A model generated the notes under the pieces. The model was not told the origin of the DNA. It did not search any database and was given only the letters and a program-made list of their open reading frames with translations. A stretch of 46,991 nucleotides of DNA. Source: a virus. The position numbers and the translations under genes are program-made. Every line of letters starts with the position of its first letter. Positions within the stretch are counted from its first letter, which is position 1. Of this stretch, positions 31,066 through 40,988 are shown one piece after another. The stretch is from positions 1 to 46,991 of IMG/VR virus record IMGVR_UViG_3300021375_001670; one strand, given 5' to 3'.

Positions 31066-31599
31066 ATGTCTTTTTTGTATATATTTAAATGCTACATCAA
31101 CTGCATTATCAGTTAAATCTTTTAAGTAAAAGAATGGTAAGTTTTCGTTTTTAAACATTTCTAATATAGCATTATCTATGTTTATACTTTCTTCCTGATT
31201 TTGTGCTCTGCCTGTTTGCTCAAAAAACTTAGGTCTATCTAACATAAAGTTTATGTTATCGTATTTGTCATAGCACTCTTTTGCAAGTTTATCAATCAAA
31301 TCGCTGTATAACGGACCGTTGTAAAGTTCTCTATATATTCCACTAAGCATTACTGGTGAGTCTGTAATCACATAATCAACTTTACCAACTAACCTTAGTA
31401 TCTTTCTATGCTGATGTGCTAACATAAACAATTGATCTTTTAGCATAGGAACATTATCTTCCCATACACACTCTTTTGCAAACTCATTGTTTAGTTCTAC
31501 ACTAAAGCCAGCCATATTCATTTGATAATATAGTCCTGCGGCTTTTGTGCTCTTGCCTGAATTAGGTCCTCCATAAAAGTTTATTACTTTTGTTTTCAT
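31042..31599 (-). CDS. NadR-like P-loop kinase/ATPase
   Basis: 185 residues, last gene of the minus-strand operon. Walker A is GGPNSGKST (about 10-18). ELNNEFAKECVWEDN, QLFMLAHQHRKILRL and DYVITDSPVMLS match a phage P-loop family related to nicotinamide riboside kinase/NadR and to thymidylate kinase. It would phosphorylate a small substrate; which one is not clear. It starts at the methyltransferase stop. Its 3' end runs into that of the lipoprotein gene on the other strand. Confidence 0.65.
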   Translation of the reverse strand: MKTKVINFYGGPNSGKSTKAAGLYYQMNMAGFSVELNNEFAKECVWEDNVPMLKDQLFMLAHQHRKILRLVGKVDYVITDSPVMLSGIYRELYNGPLYSDLIDKLAKECYDKYDNINFMLDRPKFFEQTGRAQNQEESINIDNAILEMFKNENLPFFYLKDLTDNAVDVAFKYIQKRHLKSQSKT

Positions 31600-32270
31600 T
31601 ATTTGTAACCTATCTGCATATGTCTAGTGTAACTTGGAGTTTTTAAACTGCCAACAAAATGCGTTTTACTTAATGGGTATTTTTGTTGCATTTCTTCAGC
31701 AGTATAACATACGTTAATATGACCGTCAAACTCTTCTGAATCATTTGTTTGCATAATTATAAGTTGATCACTTCCAGCAGACTCAAACCATTCTGTGCCC
31801 ATGTGTTCACAACTGGTATTAATAATACAGTCAGGCGATACCTTTATTAGTTCACCTCCTGTCTCAAATTCCATATGATTACAATCTAACACACTTACAT
31901 CTGCAACTACACCCTTAAACTTCCAACTATTTGCTACATGTTTTTGATTAAACTTTTCTGCAAGTTCAATACTTTGTGCATCAATGTCTAAACCATATAT
32001 GCGTTCAATGGGTAAAGTTGATATTAGTAAAGGTTCTACTATAGCACCTATCCAGCACCCTAATAATGCTATGGTCATGTCTTCTGGCAAGTCTTTTATG
32101 TTGCTTAACTCTTGCAGTAACCAACTTTTACTTGCTAATTGTCCTTTGCTAAAAGCATCACGTGGATAACGTCTATCCATTACTGCTCTTTCAAAGTAAC
32201 TTGGAGGAATATGTAGATAACTGTTATCTATATACTCTTCTACTTCGTTCCAGGTATCAAGACTTATCAT
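31599..32270 (-). CDS. Class I SAM-dependent methyltransferase-like protein
   Basis: 223 residues from the ATG at 32270, 14 bases inside the preceding gene; the longer reading starting MIGW lies further inside it. ALLGCWIGAIVEPLLI resembles motif I and RIYGLDIDAQSIELA gives the acidic residue after strand 2 that holds the SAM ribose. Then a DCIINTSCEHM segment lies where motif IV would be. Target unknown; neighbours suggest a modified glycan or peptide. Confidence 0.65.
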   Translation of the reverse strand: MISLDTWNEVEEYIDNSYLHIPPSYFERAVMDRRYPRDAFSKGQLASKSWLLQELSNIKDLPEDMTIALLGCWIGAIVEPLLISTLPIERIYGLDIDAQSIELAEKFNQKHVANSWKFKGVVADVSVLDCNHMEFETGGELIKVSPDCIINTSCEHMGTEWFESAGSDQLIIMQTNDSEEFDGHINVCYTAEEMQQKYPLSKTHFVGSLKTPSYTRHMQIGYK

Positions 32271-35200
32271 AATATTCTTCCAACCAATCAAAGTCGTTAA
32301 TTTTATTTAACTGTTCTAAATTATCTTTGTTTTTAAGTGCAAACTGGTTTCCCTCTGTTGCACCTTTTACTGCTTCGTCAGTAAATTCTTCCGTTCCTCT
32401 AGTGTTTATCCAGGCATCTAGTCGTTGCCTGCTCTCCTCATCATTATTTATTGTTAGTTTTACACATTCTCTAAAAGCACTTCTCCATGTGCTAAAAGCA
32501 TCTGTATTAAATTTGGTAATACAACTAGTTTCAGGCAATGACTTAAACCTATTACTTAACCCTGTTGTAAAATCCATACCCCATGAATTTGCTTTTAAAA
32601 CTAGCTCTGTTGGAAATAATTTTACTCCACCATAACCATATTCCAAATCATTAATTGGATTTTTACTGCCCCATACGTGAACAACTTCTTCATCATATAC
32701 ATCTGGTATGTAACTAAAATCAAAGTTTGGCATTAATTGTGCATCAGCATCTACTACCCAAAACATTTTAGTAGACACTCTAGTAGCCGCTATCTGGTGG
32801 GCATCAAATATTCCTTTTATATTTCTTATCCATATTAGTTTTAACGTTCCATTTATACTTCTTATATGGTCTTGTAATCTTCTAAAGTTTACTTCTGCAT
32901 TAGGTTCGTTATAACTTAAAAAGATTATATCGAAAGCCTTTGAAGTACTACCGAATTCTTTTACATATTGTAATTTTTTAAATCTATTTAATTTTAATTC
33001 TGACGATTTAATGCTGTCAAAATCAATACTTGTGGGCCATAACCTTACTCCACCATAACCATGAACTTTTGCGTTTACTGGATTTTGTTTTTGCCAACAA
33101 TGTATTTTATCTACATCTGTAATTATAGGCATAAAGCCACTATTTAATAAACTTATATTTTCTTTAACATCAGGATCAATAGTCCAAACAAATGGCTCTT
33201 TTATTTCTTTAATTTTATCTTTAAACTCTTTTAAATTAAAACTTTCTAATCTAATTATAGGCCATTTAGGTTTCACACTACCAATTATATTTATTTCTTT
33301 AAGATTTTTAAAACTATTATTTGCAATTTCTTTATCTGTGTAATTATTATCTATAAATGCATTTTTAGGTACTAGCCTAATATTTCTATATTCTCCCTCA
33401 TCGGTGCTGAATACATGAACATTATTTTTATCCCATTGAGTGGGATAAAAACTAAAATCGAAATCCTGATTTACCTGTGTAAAAGCATCTACTACCCAAT
33501 ACATATCAAGTTTAGACATGCCTGATAGACGCTCATAGGTGCTCTGTAAGCCATTTTTATAGTCATCTGGTGTAAGATTATATATAGGATATGGCTTTTG
33601 TGTACAGGCAGGCTCTCGCATATATTTTGGTCTGCCTTTTGTTTGTGGTACTTTAGGACATAGCATCACGCCACCATAATCATACTGTATACCTGTTACT
33701 GGATTTAATTTTTGCCATATATGTGTTTTACCATTGTCGAAGACTTCAGGCATAAAATCAAAATTAAAGTCTTTGTGAACATCTACATCAGTGTCTATGA
33801 CCCAAAACCAATCATGCTTAGATTTTTTCCTACCTTCTTCTTCATCTATGTACTTTTCAAACTCAATTATTTCTATATCTGTAAGTAAACCCTGATATTT
33901 TATATCTTGTGGATTGAATTCTTTAGGTACGAGTTTTATACCTCCAGATCTATTATCACTTGTATTTGTTATACTTCGTGGAAACTTATGTTCTAATTGT
34001 CCTGGTAATTTAAATACATTTATATATTGTTGTTCGCTATATGGTGGTATCCATTTAAATACTTCGGATATAACATGTTCTGAATCCACTAACCAATATG
34101 CTTCTGTTCTGCTTTTACGAGAAAATGTTGCATAATCGTTCATATTATCTGTAAAGAAAACATCATATCTTATTGGCACAACATCTGTGTGGAGTTTCTT
34201 TTTAGTAAAATCGAAATCTTTATGGACTAAAAATATACCAGCAACTCTTTCGTCCCATAGTTCTGTAACTTCAGGTAAGTACCTTTGATCTAATCCCCAT
34301 TTAAAAACATGGATATATTCACGCTCATGTTTTGCTGGAACATATAAAAGTTTTCCATTAAAATCGTAATCCCTGTCTAGTACCCAAAACCAATCTGTTT
34401 CTGATCTTTTTGCATAAAACTCAAATGTTTCTGCATCAAACTTCTTGTTTGTATAAAATACATCATAGTTTTCGTCTTCAACAGGACAATCTTTATGTAT
34501 TTTGGTTTCTGCGCCTTTCCAATTCTTAGGCACTAGTCGTATGCCACCTATTTCTTGTGGATATTTTTCTGTTAATTGGTATGGCATACGGAATGTATGT
34601 ATCATATCTTGTTCAAAAGGATTAGGTACCCAGTCTGTTGATTTGGTATTTATTTTATGTTCCCAATCTATGAGCCAAACATAATCATGATTAAAAGTAT
34701 TCCTTTGTGAGTAGTTTTCTACATCCTTTACAAACATAACAGGGTATTCTAAATTTATATCTAAGAAACCATGATACTTTGTATCAGCAGTTTTCCATTC
34801 TCTAGGGTAAAGTTTAATACCACCTTCTTCTGCTGGGTATTTGTGTTCTAATTGACCTCGTAAATGAAAACTATGTATAAAGTCTGGTTCAAAATTACTT
34901 GGAGCCCAGTTTATATCTTCTGGTAATATGTATTCTTTATCTATACACCATACATGACTAGCATAAGGATTTTTATCAAAATATTTTGCTGGTGTTTTTG
35001 TATAAAGTTTTTCAAATGTCTTTTTACAAACAATTTTGTTTATTTCTTTTGTGCCTTTAGATTTACTTTTTGGTAATAAAGTTATACCACCATAATTTTG
35101 GTTATCCCATTTCCATATATGAGTATAGCCCATATCATAGGTTTCAGGCCTGTAATCAAATACGTCTGTGTCTGTAACTTCTATATTAGGATCTATTACC

Positions 35201-35310
35201 CAATACATTTTTGTATTAGGCTTTATTTTGTCATGGTCAGATACTTGTTTTGCAAATGGAAAACTATCTGCAAGTTTTATATTATCGCCTATGTAAAATA
35301 TATCAAACAT
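32257..35310 (-). CDS. Nine-repeat GT-A-like giant protein, 1017 aa
   Basis: A module recurs nine times: a (F/Y)W-(V/L/C)-(I/V/L)-D step at D40, D124, D215, D312, D409, D506, D608, D712 and D854, then an acidic/aromatic stretch, an H(V/I/S/T/C)(F/W) step and a GGI/V-x-L-x-P strand. Spacing is about 84-104 residues, and 142 before the last. Only the last copy is a complete enzyme-like unit: SYNEPNAEVNF, KGIFDAHQIAA and VVDADAQ (D854, D856) as in GT-2-type transferases. The earlier copies may bind sugar or nucleotide without acting, or be full catalytic units. C-terminal helices follow. It overlaps both neighbours by 8-14 bases. Confidence 0.7.
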   Translation of the reverse strand: MFDIFYIGDNIKLADSFPFAKQVSDHDKIKPNTKMYWVIDPNIEVTDTDVFDYRPETYDMGYTHIWKWDNQNYGGITLLPKSKSKGTKEINKIVCKKTFEKLYTKTPAKYFDKNPYASHVWCIDKEYILPEDINWAPSNFEPDFIHSFHLRGQLEHKYPAEEGGIKLYPREWKTADTKYHGFLDINLEYPVMFVKDVENYSQRNTFNHDYVWLIDWEHKINTKSTDWVPNPFEQDMIHTFRMPYQLTEKYPQEIGGIRLVPKNWKGAETKIHKDCPVEDENYDVFYTNKKFDAETFEFYAKRSETDWFWVLDRDYDFNGKLLYVPAKHEREYIHVFKWGLDQRYLPEVTELWDERVAGIFLVHKDFDFTKKKLHTDVVPIRYDVFFTDNMNDYATFSRKSRTEAYWLVDSEHVISEVFKWIPPYSEQQYINVFKLPGQLEHKFPRSITNTSDNRSGGIKLVPKEFNPQDIKYQGLLTDIEIIEFEKYIDEEEGRKKSKHDWFWVIDTDVDVHKDFNFDFMPEVFDNGKTHIWQKLNPVTGIQYDYGGVMLCPKVPQTKGRPKYMREPACTQKPYPIYNLTPDDYKNGLQSTYERLSGMSKLDMYWVVDAFTQVNQDFDFSFYPTQWDKNNVHVFSTDEGEYRNIRLVPKNAFIDNNYTDKEIANNSFKNLKEINIIGSVKPKWPIIRLESFNLKEFKDKIKEIKEPFVWTIDPDVKENISLLNSGFMPIITDVDKIHCWQKQNPVNAKVHGYGGVRLWPTSIDFDSIKSSELKLNRFKKLQYVKEFGSTSKAFDIIFLSYNEPNAEVNFRRLQDHIRSINGTLKLIWIRNIKGIFDAHQIAATRVSTKMFWVVDADAQLMPNFDFSYIPDVYDEEVVHVWGSKNPINDLEYGYGGVKLFPTELVLKANSWGMDFTTGLSNRFKSLPETSCITKFNTDAFSTWRSAFRECVKLTINNDEESRQRLDAWINTRGTEEFTDEAVKGATEGNQFALKNKDNLEQLNKINDFDWLEEYYDKS

Positions 35311-35500
35311 TATGCTTCTCTATTATACCTTGTGCTATATCACTTATTTTTTTTACAGATTCATTTAAGGAGTCATATCTTTTCTTAAGTTCTTCTCCAT
35401 AAACTGGACATACTCCTCTATGATCCGGCAAGTTACCACCACACATATGACATCTATCTTCTAGTTTTCTTTGAATTTTATGCCAATCAATCTCGGACAT
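35303..35500 (-). CDS. Small zinc-ribbon-like protein, 65 aa
   Basis: Contains DRCHMCGGNLPDHRGVCPVYG with Cys at about 17, 20 and 31; a three-Cys pattern that a nearby His could complete into a zinc site. Then a helix with ELKKRYDSLNESVKKI. It overlaps the carbamoyltransferase by 14 bases and the repeat protein by 8. It may be an adaptor for one of them. Confidence 0.55.
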   Translation of the reverse strand: MSEIDWHKIQRKLEDRCHMCGGNLPDHRGVCPVYGEELKKRYDSLNESVKKISDIAQGIIEKHNV

Positions 35501-37001
35501 GGACCTTTACTCCGTAATGTTTGGCAAAGGCTTTAGCATCTTCTTCATCGTTTACAATAGGTTGTCCTTTAATGTTTAAACTTGTATTAAGTAACATTGG
35601 ACAGCCTGTTTCATCGTAAAACATTGTTAGAAGTTTATGCAAGTCAGGATGTTCTTCTTTCCGTACTGTTTGAACACGACTGGTGCCGTCTTTATGAATT
35701 ATAGCAGGAAATTCTTCTGGCTTTTTACACTTTGCTACAAATTGCATATATGGTGCATGTGAAATACCCCCTGGCATTTCAAAATAATCATGCACATGTT
35801 CTTCCAAAATCATGGGTGCAAACGGTCTAAACATTTGACGTTTTTTAATAACGTTCATTTTGTCTTTGACATCTGGTCCTCTTGGGTCTGCACATAGGCT
35901 TCTATTACCTAATGCACGTGGCCCGAACTCAGCTCTACCATTTGCTATTCCAAAAAGTTCCCCTTTTTTTAAACTTGCTAATGCTTTTTTAATTGGGTAC
36001 TTGCCTTCTATATTGTATCCTAAATATGGTGTTTTCCAATTTATTCTTTCTCCAGTTTTATTATACAATTCTAGTGCGGCGGCTCCTAAACTGCTACCAC
36101 AATCACCTGGGTTAGGCATTATAAAAATATTTTTAAAAATATCAAAAAGTAAACTATTTGCAACACAATTAAGTGCTACTCCACCCATATATACTAAATT
36201 ACTACTACCTGTTATCTCTTTGGCGTACTGAGCATACGCATTTACTCGTTGTTCAACTTGATCTTGTGCGGCCGCGGCCATATCAAAATCGTCTACCCCT
36301 ATAAAACTTTTTTTAGAAAGTCCTTTTTGTAAATTTTCAGTCATACTTATTGTTTGCCTATGACTTATCCAAGGGTGTTTGTATTTAAAGAATTTTTTGC
36401 CCATCTTTTTACTGAGTGGTTTCCAGTTTTCAGGCTTACCATATGCGGCCATTCCCATAAGTATGTATTCATCTTCCATAGGTTTTAAGCCTACATGGTG
36501 TGTGACAGCACTATAAAATAAACCTAAACTGTTAGGAAAATTTACAGTATGTAATTTTTTAAGTTTTCCCTCTTTCCAATGCCAAATACTTGCTGTATTA
36601 AATTCACCAATAGCATCTATAACCATTACAGCACACTCATCAAAATCACTACTAAGTGCACCTGCGGAGGCATGTGTTTCATGATGATAATAATCTTTGA
36701 TGGGTATATCTTTAAGCTCTGGGTAATACTTTTTTATCCATTGCCTTTGAGTGGGTTCCCTTAAAGCAGAAAAATTTAAATTTAGTAAATTTCTACATTT
36801 TTTAAGCCATGCTTTTTCGTGTAATACAATGAGGTCTGGTTTACCATTTTTAATTGCTTCTGCAATAATGTCATGATTTAGCCATGAGTCATTTTTAATT
36901 TTACTGTATCTTTCTGAGTGGCTAGCAAATTCTATATCATTACCATCCAGCATACATACACCAGCATCATGAAATCCAAAACTTAAACCAAGAACTCTCA
37001 T
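35487..37001 (-). CDS. NodU/TobZ-type carbamoyltransferase
   Basis: 504 residues. The N-terminal domain (LGLSFGFHDAGVCMLDGN) belongs to the actin-like fold; HHETHA (H106, H107, H110) is the metal-binding motif. GNRSLCADPRGPDVKDKMN and PMLLNTSLNIKGQPIVN belong to the carbamoyl-AMP-forming C-terminal part, and GRAEFGPRALG is intact. It transfers a carbamoyl group to a hydroxyl of a sugar or natural product. All key residues are present. Its start overlaps the stop of a 23-residue micro-ORF (ATGA). In this operon it is probably a tailoring enzyme. Confidence 0.9.
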   Translation of the reverse strand: MRVLGLSFGFHDAGVCMLDGNDIEFASHSERYSKIKNDSWLNHDIIAEAIKNGKPDLIVLHEKAWLKKCRNLLNLNFSALREPTQRQWIKKYYPELKDIPIKDYYHHETHASAGALSSDFDECAVMVIDAIGEFNTASIWHWKEGKLKKLHTVNFPNSLGLFYSAVTHHVGLKPMEDEYILMGMAAYGKPENWKPLSKKMGKKFFKYKHPWISHRQTISMTENLQKGLSKKSFIGVDDFDMAAAAQDQVEQRVNAYAQYAKEITGSSNLVYMGGVALNCVANSLLFDIFKNIFIMPNPGDCGSSLGAAALELYNKTGERINWKTPYLGYNIEGKYPIKKALASLKKGELFGIANGRAEFGPRALGNRSLCADPRGPDVKDKMNVIKKRQMFRPFAPMILEEHVHDYFEMPGGISHAPYMQFVAKCKKPEEFPAIIHKDGTSRVQTVRKEEHPDLHKLLTMFYDETGCPMLLNTSLNIKGQPIVNDEEDAKAFAKHYGVKVHVRD

Positions 37002-37069
37002 CTATTTGATTTCCACGTTAGTAAAATTGTTATTATTACCATAAATGAGATTAATATTGTTAATTCCAT
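36998..37069 (-). CDS. Micro-ORF, single membrane helix, 23 aa
   Basis: From ATG at 37069 to a TGA that overlaps the carbamoyltransferase ATG (ATGA). Product MELTILISFMVIITILLTW plus a basic end: one membrane helix. The stop/start overlap is the only support besides composition, and is the normal gene junction in this operon. Confidence 0.4.
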   Translation of the reverse strand: MELTILISFMVIITILLTWKSNR

Positions 37070-37072
37070 AGC

Positions 37073-37207
37073 CTATCTGTATATAAAAGGATCACGTTTC
37101 CGTAACTCTTCTAACTTCTTTTTGAGTTGTTCTTCTTCTTCCTTAGTTAATGTTAATTCTTCTTCATTAACATTTTTATCTTTTTTATTTTCTTTTTTAT
37201 TTTCCAT
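37073..37207 (-). CDS. Micro-ORF, Lys/Glu-rich, 44 aa
   Basis: ATG at 37207, one base beyond the previous gene's stop; TAG at 37073-37075, three bases before the next start. The product is a highly charged helix (KEEEEQLKKKLEELRKRDPF), like a short coiled coil. Tight spacing on both sides supports translation. Confidence 0.45.
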   Translation of the reverse strand: MENKKENKKDKNVNEEELTLTKEEEEQLKKKLEELRKRDPFIYR

Positions 37208-37208
37208 T

Positions 37209-37829
37209 TTAATTATCTATAAATTTTTTTAATTCTAATGCTATCTTTTTATAAAGATTTTGATGACTAATATGTTTGTTGTTATCAAATCCTTCTGGAT
37301 GTATTTTTAAATACCTTTCTATAAAACTGTCATGTGGCATATAATATTTACTTGTATCTATGCTATTCCACAAAGGTTCATGGCAGTCTTTAGGTATGTA
37401 ATTATACATATTACAGTATATATAATCTATATTTTTGCTTTTAAAATATTCTTGTAAACTGATTTGGTATATTAGTAAATTATACAAGCCTACCTTCCAA
37501 TTACTCATATGTAGGTCAGCAAATTTATAAAATTTTTGTAATCCTGGATTATCTGATTGTTTATCTAGGGAATATTGATGCACTCCTTCGTCATAATTAA
37601 ATTCAAATCGTTCGTGAGTAGTCCAACCAATTATAACAAAGTCAATATCGTGCCTTTCACAATATTCTATTGTTGATTTAAATATAGCAAAGTTACTGTT
37701 ACCACCTAAAGCAATATTTACTGTATCATAATCGTTAAAGTAATCATCAAAAGAGTGTGGCTTATAATCTAAACTAGGTCCTTGTATTCCAGAAGAATGA
37801 CTACAGCCATTTACTAATAATTTTTTCAT
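37209..37829 (-). CDS. SGNH-like hydrolase family protein, 206 aa
   Basis: N-terminus MKKLLVNGCSHSSG fits SGNH block I with a candidate Ser in GCSHS. ALGGNSNFA could be block II/III, and FVIIGWTTHERF a central strand. A C-terminal His near NNKHISHQNLY may complete the triad. No signal peptide. It overlaps the preceding radical SAM gene by 4 bases. Likely esterase or transferase of acyl groups on a glycan; similar proteins lie at 39154-39771 and 5525-6319. Confidence 0.5.
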   Translation of the reverse strand: MKKLLVNGCSHSSGIQGPSLDYKPHSFDDYFNDYDTVNIALGGNSNFAIFKSTIEYCERHDIDFVIIGWTTHERFEFNYDEGVHQYSLDKQSDNPGLQKFYKFADLHMSNWKVGLYNLLIYQISLQEYFKSKNIDYIYCNMYNYIPKDCHEPLWNSIDTSKYYMPHDSFIERYLKIHPEGFDNNKHISHQNLYKKIALELKKFIDN

Positions 37830-39145
37830 CGATTACTTTTATACAAAAGATTATGCAATTCAGGAAATGCTTCCTCCATACTTTCATCACGTTGTTTATC
37901 TAACATGTCAGTATATTTTTGAAATGTTGCTAATTCTTGTCTCCAATTAGGATGTCTTCTTTCTTTAAGGGCATTTATTGTTGCTGTAACTGTTTGTATG
38001 TTAATATCTCTTTTACCCAATATTTCGCTTCTTTGTAACCATTGCTCTAATCTACCAATTGCTACTTCTCTAACTTGATCAGGACAATTTCTGAAGTCTA
38101 AACTTGTAGGATAATCACAAATTAAAAATGTAACAAATATTTCTCTACCGTATTCTTTCTCTAAAGATTCACAATAATCTAATAATTTTGTTATTGAAAG
38201 TACATTATAAATTTGTATTACTGGAGAGAAGTTTACAGTACCAACAACATCACTGGCACAGTATTTTCTGATATTTTTATCCACTTGTTTCCAGTGACTT
38301 GCACCACGTATGTATTCGTTTTCACTTCCATAAGCATCAACACTTACACACATCAATACACTTTTAAACTTTTCTACGAGATCAATAAAACGTTTTTGTA
38401 CATTAGTCATGTTACTATTAAAAACTAAGTCTATGTCTTGTGCTATTCCCATTTCGACACATTTTTCCATTATCCAATATACTCGTTCTATAATAGTTGG
38501 TTCGCCACCAGTAAAATATAATCTGTTTACACCAGGCAACCAGTCTTCTACCTGCCTTAAAAATTCTGGGTCGTCTTCCCAAGGTGTTACATGGTCAGCA
38601 AAATGCCCCCAGGTAAAATTTTCTTTAATAAATTGTGCTGACTCTGGACTTTTACTTTCTATTTTTTTATATTCTTTTTGTATCTGACTAGAATTTTGTG
38701 GTTGGCACATTCTACATTTAAGGTTACACATGTTTCCAAGCCTAAAGTCTAAATACATAGGAGGTTCTGTTACATGATAATCGTTATCCATACTTTTTTC
38801 TATTATCTCATGTATTTTTTCTCCATAAGGACTATACTCGAACCAATCTCTTATATAATTTAATCTATAACTTGGAAATCCCATATCTTCTTGATCGTAA
38901 CACCTAGTACATTGAGGTACTGATTCTCCTTCAATCATTTGGCGTCTTACTTCTTTCATATGATTATTGTTCCATACACTTTCAATTTTATCGCCGTTGT
39001 TTAAATTAAACATTGTACCGTCATCATTTTGGAATTGTTTTCTAGCCACACAACAAAAATTAGCCGCTCCAGTAGGTTGAGTCATTATAGAAATCCATGG
39101 ATATGGACAAAATGTTTTGTTGTTCATGTAATCTCTATTACTCAT
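37826..39145 (-). CDS. Radical SAM protein with N-terminal SPASM/twitch-like domain (paralog 5)
   Basis: 439 residues. N-terminal auxiliary-cluster Cys are C13, C31, C32, C79 and C82, arranged like a SPASM/twitch domain (FCPYPW...CC...CTRC). The radical SAM triad is C140, C144, C147 in MCNLKCRMC, then YFTGGEPTIIE. The C-terminal tail ends EEAFPELHNLL. The domain order, auxiliary cluster first, differs from common SPASM enzymes. Substrate unknown. It lies between two SGNH-like genes. Confidence 0.85.
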   Translation of the reverse strand: MSNRDYMNNKTFCPYPWISIMTQPTGAANFCCVARKQFQNDDGTMFNLNNGDKIESVWNNNHMKEVRRQMIEGESVPQCTRCYDQEDMGFPSYRLNYIRDWFEYSPYGEKIHEIIEKSMDNDYHVTEPPMYLDFRLGNMCNLKCRMCQPQNSSQIQKEYKKIESKSPESAQFIKENFTWGHFADHVTPWEDDPEFLRQVEDWLPGVNRLYFTGGEPTIIERVYWIMEKCVEMGIAQDIDLVFNSNMTNVQKRFIDLVEKFKSVLMCVSVDAYGSENEYIRGASHWKQVDKNIRKYCASDVVGTVNFSPVIQIYNVLSITKLLDYCESLEKEYGREIFVTFLICDYPTSLDFRNCPDQVREVAIGRLEQWLQRSEILGKRDINIQTVTATINALKERRHPNWRQELATFQKYTDMLDKQRDESMEEAFPELHNLLYKSNR

Positions 39146-39153
39146 ATTTTTCT

Positions 39154-39771
39154 CTAAATTCTTTTGCCATGTTTTACCTTTAAATCTTGGTATATTTTAT
39201 TTACAAACTCGTGTGCGGCAAATGGGCTGAAATGATCTAAGTTTTTATCAAAGTAATATTCTTCGCTAAAATCTTCTGCATTTTTTACTAAAGAATTTAT
39301 ATCAAAATCTTCATTAAAATTGTTTGCAGAATCTTCAAAACAAAAATATTGTAAGTTCTTAACGTTATATTTTTTCATTAAATAATTCGCGGCATAATAG
39401 GACATATCATTTATTGCTTTTGTTTGTTCATTGTTTTTATCTTCGGTTATAATTTTGGACATTAAACTATTCCATTCTTTATCATCATTAAATTCTGCAA
39501 TAAAAGTTTTGAGTTGGCCCTTCCAATTTATTGTTCTTCTATCGTCACTAGTCCAACAAAAAATACATAAGTCTGTAATTTTATTTTCTCCTGATTCTAA
39601 ATATTTTTTAAAATTATTATATGCTACTTCTCTTGACGATCCACCTTGCCCCCAATGGCCAATTTTTATACCGCCAAGTTTTATGGATAACAATGTTTTC
39701 CAACAATACTGTTTATTAGATATTTCCCTTGCAAAACTATCTCCAAAAAACATTAATCGATCAAACTTCAT
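39154..39771 (-). CDS. SGNH/GDSL-like hydrolase, 205 aa
   Basis: RLMFFGDSFAREI is a clear GDS block I with the catalytic Ser; GHWGQGGSSREV supplies block II/III-type Gly residues; NLDHFSPFAAHEFVNK contains the block V Asp-x-x-His candidate. No signal peptide, so it acts in the cytoplasm unless carried out by another route. It starts at the stop of the preceding radical SAM gene (TAATG). Confidence 0.65.
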   Translation of the reverse strand: MKFDRLMFFGDSFAREISNKQYCWKTLLSIKLGGIKIGHWGQGGSSREVAYNNFKKYLESGENKITDLCIFCWTSDDRRTINWKGQLKTFIAEFNDDKEWNSLMSKIITEDKNNEQTKAINDMSYYAANYLMKKYNVKNLQYFCFEDSANNFNEDFDINSLVKNAEDFSEEYYFDKNLDHFSPFAAHEFVNKIYQDLKVKHGKRI

Positions 39772-40988
39772 TAAAACTCCTCAGGTGCGTTTCCGTATTT
39801 TTTAAGTAATTCGTAAAACTCTGAGAAAGTTTCTTTAAAACTTTCGCCTCTAAATTGATCACTAAACTTAGTTGAGGAATAAAATTTTTCTAATTCTGCT
39901 TGGTCGTAATCTACGTCAGTACAATACTTTACTGAACTTACTATATCTGGGTGATTATTTCCTCTATACTTATCAACAATTTTTTCTTTTACTGCTGAAG
40001 GAAGTACTTTACAACTGTAATGCTGTGGTGTGTAGACATGATTAAAATATACAGGTAAATCTGGTTTAAAATTATCCCTCCATTCTAATATTTCTTCCAT
40101 ATAGTAAATGTTAAAAATACCTACTGTATAGCAAATATCTAAATGTATAGAAGGAATATTTAAATCAATAATTCGTTGTAAGTTTTCTTGCACTTTATCC
40201 CATTTAGCAGGATGTCTAATATATTCAAATTGTTTGCCTACTCCATCAAAACTAAAACTTAGTAATACTCTGTCGAAATGTTTCCAAATGTCAGTACCTT
40301 TTTCTGGATATATACTTCCGTTAGTGTTATACAACAAGGTCATATCTTTGCTTTTTCCTGACTCTACTAATTTTTCTAATATATCATAATGTCTGTCTAT
40401 AAGCAGTGGTTCACCACCATAAAACTCTAGTACTTTTAAATCGGTACTTAGGTTTTCAAAATCTTCCCAAAAACTTTCGTTTGTTTCTGGCCATCTACCC
40501 ACTTGTCTCATATGGTCCCAAAACTGATTACCATATCCTCTTTCCTCTTGTAAAAACTTATCGTATTTTTTCTCCTCCGGAACCCACAAACTACTAGCAT
40601 AACTACTACAAATTCTACATTTATTGTTACAGATATTTCCTAACTTTAAGTCCATAGCAATAGGCTTGTGATTGATATGTCCTTGCTTTGCTTCTTCTAA
40701 TGCTGTAGGAAAATCTCTCAATGCTCTTTGACGTTTACTATCTATTCCGGCATCCTCGGCTGTCCAACAACTATAACAGGCTTCTGGTTTTTTACCATCT
40801 AAAAAGTCTTTCCTAAGATTTGCTAACCATTCACTTTTCCAACCATCACTTAATGTATCCTCTGTTAAGCAAAATTTATTATCTTTATCTTTTTGCATAA
40901 CTTCATCCATTTGACAGCAGATTGCTATACCACCGTCAGTTCTGGCTTCTAAATTTACAAATGGCATTGGACAAAAATGTTTTGTCAT
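39771..40988 (-). CDS. Radical SAM protein with N-terminal SPASM/twitch-like domain (paralog 4)
   Basis: 405 residues from ATG at 40988, where the ATG overlaps the micro-ORF stop (ATGA); a longer start four codons upstream is less likely. N-terminal Cys: C6, C24, C25, C71, C74. Radical SAM Cys: C120, C124, C127 in ICNNKCRIC, then FYGGEPLLID. The tail reads KETFSEFYELL, a variant of the FPEL ending seen in the other copies. Confidence 0.85.
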   Translation of the reverse strand: MTKHFCPMPFVNLEARTDGGIAICCQMDEVMQKDKDNKFCLTEDTLSDGWKSEWLANLRKDFLDGKKPEACYSCWTAEDAGIDSKRQRALRDFPTALEEAKQGHINHKPIAMDLKLGNICNNKCRICSSYASSLWVPEEKKYDKFLQEERGYGNQFWDHMRQVGRWPETNESFWEDFENLSTDLKVLEFYGGEPLLIDRHYDILEKLVESGKSKDMTLLYNTNGSIYPEKGTDIWKHFDRVLLSFSFDGVGKQFEYIRHPAKWDKVQENLQRIIDLNIPSIHLDICYTVGIFNIYYMEEILEWRDNFKPDLPVYFNHVYTPQHYSCKVLPSAVKEKIVDKYRGNNHPDIVSSVKYCTDVDYDQAELEKFYSSTKFSDQFRGESFKETFSEFYELLKKYGNAPEEF

